Part shown: in pieces, positions 11,490-22,138 of the stretch | Position numbering within the stretch: position 1 is the stretch's first letter | Layout: each line of letters opens with the position of its first letter | From: Coffea arabica | Taxonomy: Eukaryota; Streptophyta; Magnoliopsida; Gentianales; Rubiaceae | Direction: 5' to 3' | Assembly (NCBI RefSeq): GCF_036785885.1 | Contig: NC_092310.1 | Coordinates: forward strand, 3,968,001-4,032,000 | DNA length: 64,000 bases | Notes under the pieces: generated by a model | Told to the model about the DNA's origin: nothing | Databases searched by the model: none | The model's input: the letters and a program-made list of their open reading frames with translations, nothing else | Made by a program: the position numbers and the translations under genes

Positions 11490-11640
11490 GTCATGACGCG
11501 CCCGAGTCATGACGTCTGGAAAGCTCACGGTCAGAATCGTCAAAAGGGGTTTCTGCCCTCATGACGTGCCCGCGTCATGTCATATGGAGAGCTCCAGATT
11601 CCGTGCCTTCATGACGTGCCCACGTCACATTCGCGGGAAA
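11490..11640 (+). repeat. Three TGACG inverted-repeat units of element A
   Basis: Three degenerate units each carry a short palindrome: TGACGCGCCCGAGTCA, TGACGTGCCCGCGTCA and TGACGTGCCCACGTCA. The third is a perfect 7-bp inverted repeat around CC. Element B has matching units at 47401-47570. They may form RNA hairpins or bZIP-type TGACG/ACGT sites. Confidence 0.75.
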
Positions 11641-11796
11641 GGGAAGTATTCAAAAAAAAAACTCAAGAACGGTTATTGATTTTCGGTTAATCTCTAATTT
11701 TGAATTTCGAAAATAACATTTGCAAAAAAAAAAATGTAAAAAAAAATTTTTTTTAAAAAAAAACAAAAAAAAAGAAAAAAAAATTCAACCGTAGCT

Positions 11797-11801
11797 AGGT
11801 T
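11797..11801. repeat. Target duplication AGGTT, left copy
   Basis: AGGTT is repeated at 16637-16641, directly outside the ends of the nested element. Element B, in its uninterrupted counterpart, reads GTAGCTAGGTTTCTCAA at 47623-47639, which is the empty site. Confidence 0.95.
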
Positions 11802-14800
11802 TGTGAGAACCCTGAAAATATATATACAAATAACATTGCATATTTCATTTGCATTTCTAATTCTCTAATAAATTTTAGCATTACTTTCACTTGTTTGTAA
11901 ATAAGTGCATAAAACAATTTTCATGTGAAAAATAATATAATTTTTCTAAGTTACGAAATTTCTTTTGTTTTGCTAAACTAAATTAACACCTTTAGAGTTA
12001 GAATAATTTTAGCACCCCAACATAAAATATTAAAATACTTAGTCTCCATTATGTTAAATTAATACTACCTGAGCAGATTAATTTTACTACTTTAAAATAA
12101 ATTACTTGGATTCCAATAATTAACTCCAAATAGATAATAACGTTAAATGTTAATAGAAATTTCACGTTAAGACGAGGCCGATAAAATTTAGATAAAAACA
12201 ATACAAGTATACTAAATACGTGTAGGACGTAAAAATTTTGATAATTGAAACCTTGCAAGATTAGTGCATTATTAGGAGCTTAATTTATATTCAGAATAGA
12301 TTTTTGGAGTTAAGTTAGAATTAAGGACTTAAGTGGTCATTAGAAGGAAAAGTGAAAAGACTAAACTACCCTCACAACCTCACAAATCACCATGCAATCC
12401 AACACCCTCTGACAACATCATCACTCACCACCCCATCCGGCCAATGAAACTTTCTCCAATCCAACACTCAAACCTCACCAACACGCAATCCCTCAACTAC
12501 CGTAAATCATCTCTGCTACCTAGCACCACAATCACTCCACCATCTCACCTCAACTATAATCAATTCACTTCACCATATCAATTCCAATCCTCCACAACAC
12601 AACTTCCTCATTTCCATCTCCTGCTGCAACCGAGAGAAAAGAAAAGAGAGAAACCGCAAGCTGCAATATTTTTTTTTTCTTTTCCTTCTTCTGTTCTGAC
12701 CGTGGGCTAAGAGGGAAGAAAGGAGAGCAGCACTGCGTGAGTTTCAATCCTTGCTGCAACTTCAACCAGTTGCAACCATCTCCAACTACAAACACCACAT
12801 CTGCAACCACCGGCAACCAAGACAGCAGCCAACCATCCAGTCGCGTGCGAGCCGAGAGGGAAGAAACATTAGCTTTCTATCGTGAGTATAAGCTTCGATC
12901 TGAGGTAATTCTTAAGCTAAACTACATTGACCAGAGGTAGATTGAGCTATCTACGGCTGTGCATGTGAAGCTTAGGCGATTGGATGATGATTTTAGGAAA
13001 AGAAAACCTGATGTGCGAAGGAATGGGTTTTGCTGGAAAGCTGAATTGATAATGCAGCCTTAATCTTATTTATTTGAAGGAAGCTGAGCTTGTAACTACA
13101 ATTAACTAATTAAGAACTAGAGGATTAAGACTTGCATGTTGAGAGTATGCATTCGGATGATGAACTAAGAGCATCGGAAATTCTGGTTTGGAAGAAATGA
13201 AAACTGCCGTGAGATGGATTTAGAAATGCAGACCTTAATTTGCTTATTTGTGGTAACCTGAGCTGATAAATGTAAGGATCAAACTAAGAACAAGATAATT
13301 AAGTCTTACATGAGGCTGAGCAGCTCGGCTAAACAAGGAAAAAAAATTATAATAAGAATAAGCTACAATCTGTCGTATGCAACCTCATCCGAGATAGCTA
13401 AACCAATTTCTGGAATTTTGGATGATTTTAGTTATTGCTTGAATCTAATTTTGAACTGGAAATATTAATCGACTAGCTAAGTAATTGCATGCCGAAATTG
13501 AGTACTTAATATCATGTTTTAGCCGATGACAGATTTACTGTGGTGGATCTATTTGCTAAAATTACATGTTATTCGTTTTATTTCACGTTGGGAAAATTTT
13601 GATGGTGGGCTCTATGAACTCCCACCCTTGAATTGATGGTTGATGAAATGATTGATGATGGATATAATGCTAGTTTAGTGTTTAAATAGCTAGATTAATG
13701 ATATCTAGCTAGTCTAGACTTCAAGGGATGCATAGTTCAAAAATGTTCAGTTTTGCCTTGTTTTAATCACACCCCTTTTTGTAGAATTTTGAGGGTTTCA
13801 TGACTCGTATATTATGTTTATATGTTGAATATGTGGTGTACAAAGTTTCATTGAAAATATTGAGATTTGGTTGGTCAAATAAAATGATTTCACAAAGCTA
13901 GTAAATCTGGAACTGTTTCCGTAATATTCTGACCAGCTTTCGTATTTCGGCTATAAATCTGTGCTCTGATGTCGAAATTAAGTGCCGTTAGCGGCATTTA
14001 AAACTACACATCCCAGCCTTTCCGACGGTATAAAATGCACATTCTGGTTCCATGTGTGTGAGCCGAACCAGCCATTTTAAGTCGGCTGTCCTGTTTCTCT
14101 GTTTTACAAGAACAAAATGATGAGGCTGCAACTTGTGGCTCGAATTCGAGCTAGTTGTGTGCCGAATTTCAAAGTGATTTCTTCTGTGAAATTATAGCTC
14201 TATGAATATGTTTTCCAACGCCATAAACCATGCCAAATTCCTAGTTAATTTGAGTGATCTATGATCAAAATAGGAAACCTGCTCTGTCCTTGAAAACCCT
14301 GATTTTTAGACAGATTTGATGCAAGGCTCGGTATAGACTTGCAAATTAAAACTCTTGGTGTTAATCACCACAAATGTTGTTCTGGGATGACCCTTAAACC
14401 TTTTCTATGCAAATGAACCATGTTTAGAGGATTTTCCTTGGTCAAAAGTTTAGAAAAGGAAATGTTCATATACAAGGCAACTTTGCCTTAAAAATTTTGG
14501 AAACTTGAGTGATTTTGTTAAGTGACTTTCCGTGTATATTTTCCTATGAAATTTGGTAGAGGGACAACCCTTATATGGTAGTATTATACTGCTAATTTTG
14601 GTGTTATTCTGAGACCGTTTCATGGGTCAAATAAATTACCAAAGTTCATGACTCGAGCTTGAAAAACCCATGTTTCACAAGGAAATTTTGGTAACTTTGA
14701 GTTGCCATATCTTAATATTCAAAACTCCGTTTCTCATTCTGTTTGTTTTACTGTACACTTGGATTACGACTCTAAAAGAGTACCAAATTTCAAAAGCTAG

Positions 14801-16636
14801 TTCCCAACGAGTGAATTTTTCCGAATTTTCAAAGTTGACCAAAAATCAACTTAAATCTGTCTTATGAACCAAAGCAGCGTCCTTGAGCTCATTTTGAATA
14901 TTTTTCATTTGGAATCATGGAAAAGTGTCTTCGAGGAACTTTTAATACTTTGGAATTAGTTTCCAATGGTACCAAGTTTTTCAATTTTGGACCTACTGAG
15001 TGCAAGACCTGATTTTTCTAAGTTTGACGTGCACAGCTGAAATTTGCCGATTTCTTAGAAAATGAAATTTTGAAAAAACCCGTTATTCCTTCTTGATGAT
15101 AATTGGTCGCTTTAAACTTGATTTCATGAAGGAAATTATTTTTCCTTGTGTTAATAAAACCTCACTTTTGAACCTTTATTTGGAGTGGCTAAGGTTCTTG
15201 ATTTGAGGTATTGACAAGTCTAGATGAGTGTAACTCCTTTCTTGATTAATGCGTGATTATGAGTAAAAAAAAAAAAAATACTTGTCAATTGCTTCAGGTG
15301 CTCAAGCTAGTCTTGAAGAGAATCCCGGAGGGGACAATTAAAGATTTTCTCGTTCAATTACTTTTGAATAGGTGAGTGTCAAGTGCATGACTTGTCGTGT
15401 TTACTTGGTTTACCTGCTTATATACGTGAATATCGCTTGATGGGACGAGTGTGTACTTTATCGCACTCGCTCTCCTTTACTTGAACTTTATTCGTATTAA
15501 CTTGGTTTTCAAGTCGATTTGAGTGAATCTCGTCGGCTAAAATATACCCGTTTTCGTGTACGTGTCGTGCGTGACGTGTTGTCGGGTGGAGTGAAACTTC
15601 TCGGCTTATGGGGACGCCCAAATTCTCTTAGCCAATCTTGCAACTCGAGTCGGCATGGGCTTGGTCGAGAAGCTTGAAAAGCCAAGAGAACAACAAAACA
15701 TAACTTGATCTTTTGAGATCTTGTTTGGCATACTCGTGGAATATCGCCCTTTTCGTGCGTGTTCAAAAATCAAAACTTGATCTCTTGAGGTCTCGTTCGG
15801 CATACTCAATGAGTATCGCCCTTTTCGTGCATGTTTGGTTACGGATCCGAGAGGATGGAATGTTGGCCGGAGAGAGTAATAAGTGAAGTTTCTACGGATA
15901 TATATCCACCCGAATGACGGAGGGTCATCGTGAGGGGGTATCGGATCGAGCCGTGGCGAAGCAAGTGGAAAATAGCTCCTGAGAGCTCCTATATCCTTGA
16001 ATTGTTTCTGTTTACTTGCCTCGCTTGAATTGTAAATTACTTGAACCTTATTGTTCTACTTGGACAACGTGCGTGCATGTGTGTTTTCTTGGCCTCACGA
16101 GCTATTGGCTCACCGTGTATATTTGTTTTCCTTGACAGGTTCTGAAAATTGAGAGCTTTACAATTTACTTAGACTTTCTTATGGATGTAAATGAATACTA
16201 TGACTTCGCTTTGCGGTCTGTAATGTTTAATGTTACTTATGTCATGTATCGGATTGGAGATACGTTAAGCTAGGTGTACTTATTGCTTTGGATTGCCACT
16301 TGAAGTTGGAAAAGTGAAATCCCTGATTCAGATATTCGGCTTGTACGTTCGTACTTGTGTTGTATGAACTTGTATGCTTGGGATGGTATGACTTTAGACT
16401 TGGGTTGTAACGCGTAAGGTTCTTAAGAGTCGACGATTGGCTATATTGAATGCTGTTATCTCTGAAATTAATGTGGTTTGGTTAATGACCATTTTGGAGG
16501 GAAGCGATATTGTAATAGATTAGGTTATTCTTCGGAAGGGTTTTGGCTAGATTTCTTGCGTGAGTCCTGGCGAGAGCTGGGCAGGCGTTCCGCAGATATC
16601 TCTTGGTTCGCCTTGGGGAGAAGTGGGGCCGTCACA
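11802..16636. mobile_element. Nested 4.8-kb insertion, probable solo LTR
   Basis: The insertion starts TGTGAGAACC and ends GGCCGTCACA, with inverted TGTGA/TCACA tips and a perfect AGGTT duplication. Element B shows the uninterrupted site. I found no primer site, polypurine tract, internal direct-repeat pair or pol motifs in its 4,835 bp, so a solo LTR left by recombination fits best. The great length would suit the Tekay/Del branch of Ty3/gypsy chromoviruses, but that is inference. Short frames inside it (12333-12940 and 15418-15809) lack conserved motifs. Confidence 0.8.
15704..15840. repeat. 72-bp tandem repeat, two copies, inside the nested LTR
   Basis: CTTGATCTTTTGAGATCTTG and CTTGATCTCTTGAGGTCTCG begin two units with a 72-bp period. 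Both continue to ATATCGCCCTTTTCGTG or AGTATCGCCCTTTTCGTG. Such short duplications are common in long LTRs and may be regulatory. Confidence 0.85.
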
Positions 16637-16654
16637 AGGTTTCTCAATTTCAAA

Positions 16655-16760
16655 AAAAAAAAAAAATTTTTTCTTTTCTCTTTTCTTTTGTTTTCTTCCT
16701 TTTTCTTTCTTTCTTTCTTTCTCTCTCTATTCTTTCTTTCTTCTCCCCTGTTTTTCCTTC
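16655..16760. repeat. Poly-A/T and CTTT-rich low-complexity tract of element A
   Basis: A run of A then T is followed by repeated TTTC/TTCTT units. Element B has the same arrangement at 47700-47780. It is probably a length-unstable untranslated segment. Confidence 0.8.
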
Positions 16761-17565
16761 CTCTTTGTCGGCCGAGCACACCTCATGCCCACCGCCATCT
16801 CCTTCACCCGCGACCAACGCCCAGTGCGTCTCCACCTCTACCGCAGCTCACCTTCACGCACGACGAACAACGCCGCAACTGGCCGCCGTCGATCTCTCTA
16901 ATTGCGCGCCGCCAGCAAAGCCACCGCCGCTGCCTGCGATCTCGCCGTCGCCAGGTGCACGGCTGCAGTGCCTCGCACCCAAGTAGAGGGGCGCCGCCGC
17001 CCCTTAGTCGACATCGCATCCACCGCGCGCGCCCTCTCTCCTCCTCGCCAGTGAGCTCTCCACTCGCGACTCCACCACAGCAAACCCATTGGCCGCCGCC
17101 GTCCGCAGCATCGTGCGCCGCTGCTCCGCGCAGTCCACTCCTCCACTTCACAGCCGTGACATCTTTTCTCTGCCCTTGCACCAGCGACGACCACCATCGC
17201 GTGACACCGCCCTCACCGTTGCTGGAGCTTGCGCGCCTCTGCCCAGCAGGCAGCGCCACCAGCAGCTCACACCTTTCTCCCTCTCGATCTCACCCTCCAC
17301 CCGCAGCTACTACCGTCGAGCTCCACTACTGCCACCCAGCCTCCACCTGCGCTCAGGTCTACTCCAGCAGTCAACCAGCCGCGCGTCTCCTCTTCCCCGA
17401 TCTCACTCCAGCGACTGTCACCACCTTCCTCCACATCGCAGCGTGACCTCTTCCTCACAAGCCACCAGCGAAGCCGCTTCTCCCACAGTCGCTGTTTCTC
17501 GCTCACGCATGCACGCCAGGACTTGTGCCTATCCCACTTCTTTCGACCATCAAACAATTGAGGTA
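16760..17565 (+). other. G+C-rich block inside element A
   Basis: About 800 bp is far richer in C and G than anything around it and encodes Ser/Pro/Arg-rich frames in all three phases, a sign of composition rather than coding. The counterpart in element B (about 47780-47990) is only some 210 bp. It ends at a splice-donor-like GAG|GTATTT (17562 onward); B ends its block at GGAG|GTAATT. It could be captured host 5'-UTR or exon DNA, or an expanded repeat. Confidence 0.6.
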
Positions 17566-17666
17566 TTTGACATTCGTTCCACAACTCCTCAGTAGTATTT
17601 GGTGTTGTTTGGGGGTCATTTTTTGTTTGAGCGGGACGCGGAGTTGTTTTTCTTTTACTGAGGAAT

Positions 17667-17685
17667 CCACCAGTGGTACTGGTGG
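17667..17685 (+). repeat. Hairpin motif, copy 1 of element A
   Basis: CCACCAGTGGTACTGGTGG is a perfect 8-bp inverted repeat around a 3-base loop. Confidence 0.85.
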
Positions 17686-18196
17686 GGTAAATTGGACGTG
17701 AATTTGGTACCTTCATTTGGTTGTCTGAGTTATTATTGTCAAATTTCTAAACTGTTATCATTGAGATTGCTAATTTTGAGTTAAAACTTTAACTGGCCAA
17801 CTGGAGCCATTTGTTGAGAATTTGGGTGAGCTGAAATATTGCACTTGTTTGTTAAATTTGGAGGCTTCTATACCATTTACATCGCTTATTCCAGTTCAGT
17901 GCATCTAGTTGAAATGCTGGGTTCATTATTAGATTTGACTGAGAATCCTGTGGATACATTGCTTGTTGTCCGAATTGAGCTACATTATTTAGGGGGTCTC
18001 ACTAGTGTAGGTTAGCCGTTGAACTTGTTTCATCCACTGTTTGGGTATTTTGGCTTCACTGGGTCACTTCTACTCTTTTGGCTGACTGTTGGAGGTTGGG
18101 CACTTGGAATTACTCTGCTACTGTCGAATTTATGAGTTATTATTGATTGCATTGTTCTTTCTTGGGGCTGTTTGATTGGGTTGTTAATTCCATTTT

Positions 18197-18215
18197 CCGC
18201 CAGTGGTACTGGTTG
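18197..18215 (+). repeat. Hairpin motif, copy 2 of element A
   Basis: CCGCCAGTGGTACTGGTTGG keeps the core CCAGT-GGT-ACTGG; the outer pairs are imperfect. Confidence 0.75.
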
Positions 18216-18508
18216 GATTGTTTTCACTTCAATTTGATGCTTCTTTTGGGTTGGTTAACATTGTGCGGTTAATTGTCAAATTGGGACCATTTGTTGGGAT
18301 TCTGGTTGACCTTTGTCTACTTTTACCTGTAAATTTGGGAGCCGTTGTTGCCTGATGAATTGGGAGACATAGATGACTATTGCTCTGCCCTGATATTGCT
18401 TGGTTGCTGGCGCATTCTCTATCTTATGATTGGGTTAATACTTGGGGCTGTCGATTTATTACTGCTTTGCTCTGCTATAGCAATTTCTCTCATTTTGGAC
18501 TGTGATTT

Positions 18509-18527
18509 GCACCAGTGGTACTGGTGC
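18509..18527 (+). repeat. Hairpin motif, copy 3 of element A
   Basis: GCACCAGTGGTACTGGTGC is a perfect 8-bp inverted repeat. Compared with copy 1, both members of the outermost pair have changed, so the pairing is kept. Confidence 0.85.
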
Positions 18528-19100
18528 GAGTATTTGTTAACTCTATTTGATTCGACATCCGATTGACTGCCACGGGCCTGTGACTGTGTGGCTATTGCTC
18601 AATTTCTGAACTCATATCGCTGGGGTTAACATATTATTTTTGACTGACTGAATTGGGTAGTCCCTGTGCTTATTGACGTGCCTTTGCTAGTTTCCAGTTG
18701 TTGATAATAGTTTCTAATTGTTAGTTTTGGAGTGCAACTGTTGCTTTGTTGACCATATTTGGGCTTGGGTGCCCGTGTTTGCTTTTGCATTTGACTATTG
18801 AGTTCGGGAACACCAGTGCCTATGGATTTACATTTGTTGGTTGCTATCTTTGTTGGATATTCTGTCTTTTGTTGTTTGGGGTGATAATTGGCGACAATGG
18901 TGAGTGGCGCCACTTACAAGCACAGGTTCACAACGTAGATGAGCGAATGACGAACATCACCCGCCAAGTGGCAAGGATGTCTTAGAACTCGGCTTCCCTC
19001 CACTGTTCCCTCCTATCCCTTAGCTGTTCAACAGGGAAGTTTCATTATTCTCTTCGCTTTCATTACTTTATTACCTCCATTGAGGACAATGTAGGATTTA

Positions 19101-19113
19101 GGTGTGGGGGGAG
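19101..19113 (+). other. Internal polypurine-like tract of element A
   Basis: GGTGTGGGGGGAG, preceded by GAGGACAATGTAGGATTTA, closely resembles the true polypurine tract 950 bases downstream and its GAGGACAAGCATGG-type leader. The same extra copy exists in element B at 49193-49206. Confidence 0.7.
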
Positions 19114-20047
19114 CAGTTATGGTGCTAGTGTCTTTCGTTCATTTTCTTTTTCTTCTTTTTAGTGATTAGCTCAAGTTTGATGTTGGATTATTGTCTCTAT
19201 TTCTACTTTTGCCAAGTTTTAATAATAAAAGAATGTATCAAGTTAATGTGGTTGAATCCAAGGACATTTCTTTGATGAATATCGATGATTGTTTTACCCT
19301 TATAATTTTTGGTTAACTTTCCTAGGCGTAGGGAATGACTGTTGGCATTTTCATGTGAATTGGTCCGATTATTAACCTTAGTTCTCCATATTTGAAAATG
19401 AGGCTAGCTGATGCAAATTTTCTTTTGATTTTTTGTGTTATTTTGAAGTTTTGGGTGTTATTTGGCTGTGAATAAGAGTTGACTGTACTCTGCTAGTATT
19501 TACTACCGAGTAACTGGAGATCTTCACCAAAAGTGTCGATTATCGCGTCAAAAAGTAGTAATTGCTATGAGTGCGTGGTCACGTGGCGATAGGAGCTGAA
19601 TAACCGGACTCTTTCATCTGACAAATGTCGGAGTTCGCGTCAAAAAGCTTCAATGGCCAGAGATTAAGTCTTTTGTTACTATTGAAAAAAAAGAAAAAGA
19701 AAAAAAGGAAAAAGATAGAAAACATAAAAAAATAAAGTGAAGGTTGTGTTAGTGTGTGATAAAAGTCAGCTTGCCGATTTATGAATTTAGTGTTGAGATG
19801 TTGGTTAATAGTTGGACCATTTGCTGATAAATGTTGTGTTTCATTCCATTTTCTTAGATTAGTTAACCTAAAATTAGAGGAGTTTGTGGTTTAGAAACTA
19901 ACCAAAGTGATGTTTCTTGAATCTTTATTACTGATGCTTGATATATGTTTTTCTTGGTATCTTAGCAATAAGATAGATGGAGCAATAGCCATTGTCAAAT
20001 ATTGGTGTTTGTTTACTGTTCTTATGCTTGAGAACAAGCATGGTTTA
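19114..20047 (+). other. 3' non-coding region of element A
   Basis: Non-coding and conserved in element B (49207-50190). It includes two GCGTCAAAA boxes (near 19534 and 19632) and a GGTCACGTGGCGAT box (near 19577). The conservation between two separate insertions suggests a role in expression or packaging, but none is proven. Confidence 0.6.
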
Positions 20048-20061
20048 GGTATGGGGGGAAT
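20048..20061 (+). other. Polypurine tract of element A
   Basis: GGTATGGGGGGAAT lies directly before the 3' LTR start TGATAGG. This is the expected plus-strand primer position. Confidence 0.9.
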
Positions 20062-21433
20062 TGATAGGTTGCAATTTTATCATTTATTTAATTATTAATT
20101 TCTCTTATTACCTGACCTGATGTGGATTAATTGCTATATTTTACTTTCTTTTTAGTATTTTGCATTCATTTCAGGGAGTAGAACAAAATTATGATAATAA
20201 GTACCAATTTAGCAGAAAACGAGCCCAAGTGATAGAGCTTGCCCCAAGGGCATTTTTGGAAAAAAAGATGTCATGCCCATTTCGGTAATTTCTGCAGAGG
20301 AATGACGGACGGAGGGTTTCTTTCTCCTAAGAGCCGCCGCACATCTGGGAGGAGGCAGAGGATAAAAACCAAAAGAATAGCAGAGGAAGGAGGCTCTGGC
20401 TTGTCCTCTTAGTTTTTCCGTTTCTTTAGTTTTAGCTTAGGATTTTGACTTTTCTTCTCTTAGGAATTTTGGGTAGCTTCTCTACCCATTGTATGTCAGA
20501 CAAAGAAAAAGCTATCAATTACTTCCTGTGGCTTACGATCTAGTCAACACTTGGACAATTTGAATTGCCCAAATCTCAAAGGACGATGACAGCTGCTTTC
20601 TCTTCAATTGCGTGTGGGTTTTAGCATTCAATATGAACTAATTTTCCCATTCTAGTCAAGAAACGACGGATGCTTTGGGTTGTCTAAAAATTGTGAGATC
20701 GATTTAATTTTATCTTTTGCTTTTATTTATTGATATTCGCATATTTCCTGATTACAGTGCTTATGATTGTTTAATTAATTGATTGTTTTGGATCCGGATA
20801 ATTAGTTAATTTGATAATCTATTGTCAATTGGGACGTTAAATCCGTAATTGTTTAATTGTCTCAAAATAGTGATAACTGGCATGATTGGATTCGTGTCAG
20901 GGAGATACGCGGGCTAATCTGAAATAACCCTGATAGTGTGTTATTTGGTTAGAATAGGGCTCCTCTAATACGTAAGGCAATTGGGAAGTTAAATCCTACG
21001 GGCGTACTTAGGATTATTTCTCAATTAGAGCAGTGATTAACGAGCGTACCTTAATCACCGACACAGTAAAGAGGGGTTGACTGTCATCGCTTGTTTGGCA
21101 GTTATAACCTATTTATTGGTAAATAATTGTAATTGGTTTTTTATCGATGATCAATTAGGTGAACCATTGCTGAAGTTATTCCTTGGCTAGATCCTTAATT
21201 ATCACTCATTTGATTTTAGTAATTTGTTATTTATTTTTTAGTAGTTTCTTAGATTTTATTTGAACTTCTTTTATTGTCACCTTCTGCACAAAAACACCCC
21301 CTTTGTTACTGTGAACTTGAAAAGAAACAATTACTCCCAGTCCCTGTGGATTCGACCCTACTTACCACTATCTACAGAAATTACTTTTAATTTGAGCAGG
21401 ATTTATTATTGCACAGGTTTCGACACTCTGTCA
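20062..21433 (+). repeat. 3' LTR of element A
   Basis: A 1,372-bp LTR paired with 8775-10147. It ends CTGTCA, followed by the target duplication TGATG at 21434-21438. Confidence 0.95.
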
Positions 21434-21438
21434 TGATG

Positions 21439-21645
21439 AAAGATTTGAAATCCTCTCAAATCTCTCTAGCTATTTATGTTATTTAAAAGGTAAGTAGATT
21501 TGTAAATCATCAATTATTTTAGTGTTTAAAATGTATTAAATAATTAATGAATTACAAACCTAAATATTTTTTAAGCAATTCAAACAACTAGAGCAATTTG
21601 AGTGGATTTCAAATTATTCTGCAAATTTCTCAATCCAAATGAAGC
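21439..21645. mobile_element. Right part of the MITE split by element A
   Basis: It ends with AAATTTCTCAATCCAAATGA, the inverted partner of 8751-8770. The AT-rich interior has no gene. Confidence 0.5.
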
Positions 21646-21656
21646 CTTAAATTTTA

Positions 21657-22129
21657 GGATAAATTATATTTTACCCCCTGTGGTTTACCCTTTTTTTACA
21701 TAACCCCCCTATGGTTTCAAAAGTTATACATAACCCCCTCATGGTTTGGATTAAAGTGCTAAAGTAACGGAAATAGTCACTCGTAACGGAACTTCTAAAA
21801 ATGTCGAAATTACCCTTATAAATACATGACACATTAACCCCCTATAATTTTTATATTTTACTATATAACCCCCTTATGGTTTAATACTTTACCATATAAC
21901 CCCCTTTTGATTTTCAAAATATACACACAACCCCCTTTGGTTAATACATAAATTTCAACCTTACATAAGGGTATTTTTGACATTTTAGGTGATGCCGTTA
22001 CGAGTGACTATTTTCGTTACTTTGACACTTTAATCCAAACCATAAGGGGGTTATGTATAGCTTTTGAAATCATAGGGGGATTATGTAAAAAAAATGCTAA
22101 ACCACAGGGGGGTAAAGTGGAATTTGTCC
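21657..22129. mobile_element. MULE-type MITE with 9-bp target duplication
   Basis: Flanked by perfect TAAATTTTA copies (21648-21656 and 22130-22138). The ends are inverted: GGATAAATTATATTTTACCC on the left and GGTAAAGTGGAATTTGTCC on the right. The whole 473 bp is close to a palindrome, with repeated CATAACCCCC/GGGGGTTATG boxes. A 9-bp duplication and long inverted repeats indicate Mutator-like mobilisation. There is no coding capacity. Confidence 0.9.
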
Positions 22130-22138
22130 TAAATTTTA

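Larger units (their letters stand above)
17566..19000 (+). other. T/G-rich internal repeat region of element A
   Basis: Non-coding DNA made of imperfect repeats, with recurring strings such as GGAGCCATTTGTTGAGAAT, TTTGGGTGAGCTGAAAT and TTGTTAAATTTGG. Element B has the same kind of sequence at 48000-49080. Three hairpin-forming CCAGTGGTACTGG motifs lie in it. No protein domain is visible; the short frames differ between A and B. Confidence 0.7.
8775..21433 (+). mobile_element. LTR retrotransposon A, gag-only Athila-like, non-autonomous
   Basis: A complete element with a perfect 5-bp target duplication, TGATG at 8770-8774 and 21434-21438. Both LTRs start TGATAGG and end CTGTCA. Next to the 5' LTR is a primer site matching plant tRNA-Asp, and before the 3' LTR is a polypurine tract. 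The only coding content is an Athila-type partial gag, now broken. There is no protease, reverse transcriptase, RNase H or integrase in 12.7 kb, so it needed proteins from elsewhere. Without the nested insertion at 11802-16636 it is about 7.8 kb. By eye the LTRs differ at about 45-50 of 1,370 positions (around 3.5%), so it is clearly older than element B. Confidence 0.93.

Noticed and set aside
16478..17595. Long overlapping frames (322, 168 and 151 codons) in the G+C-rich block of element A
   Set aside because: Frames are open in several phases on both strands, are Ser/Pro/Arg-rich, and are not shared with element B. They reflect base composition.
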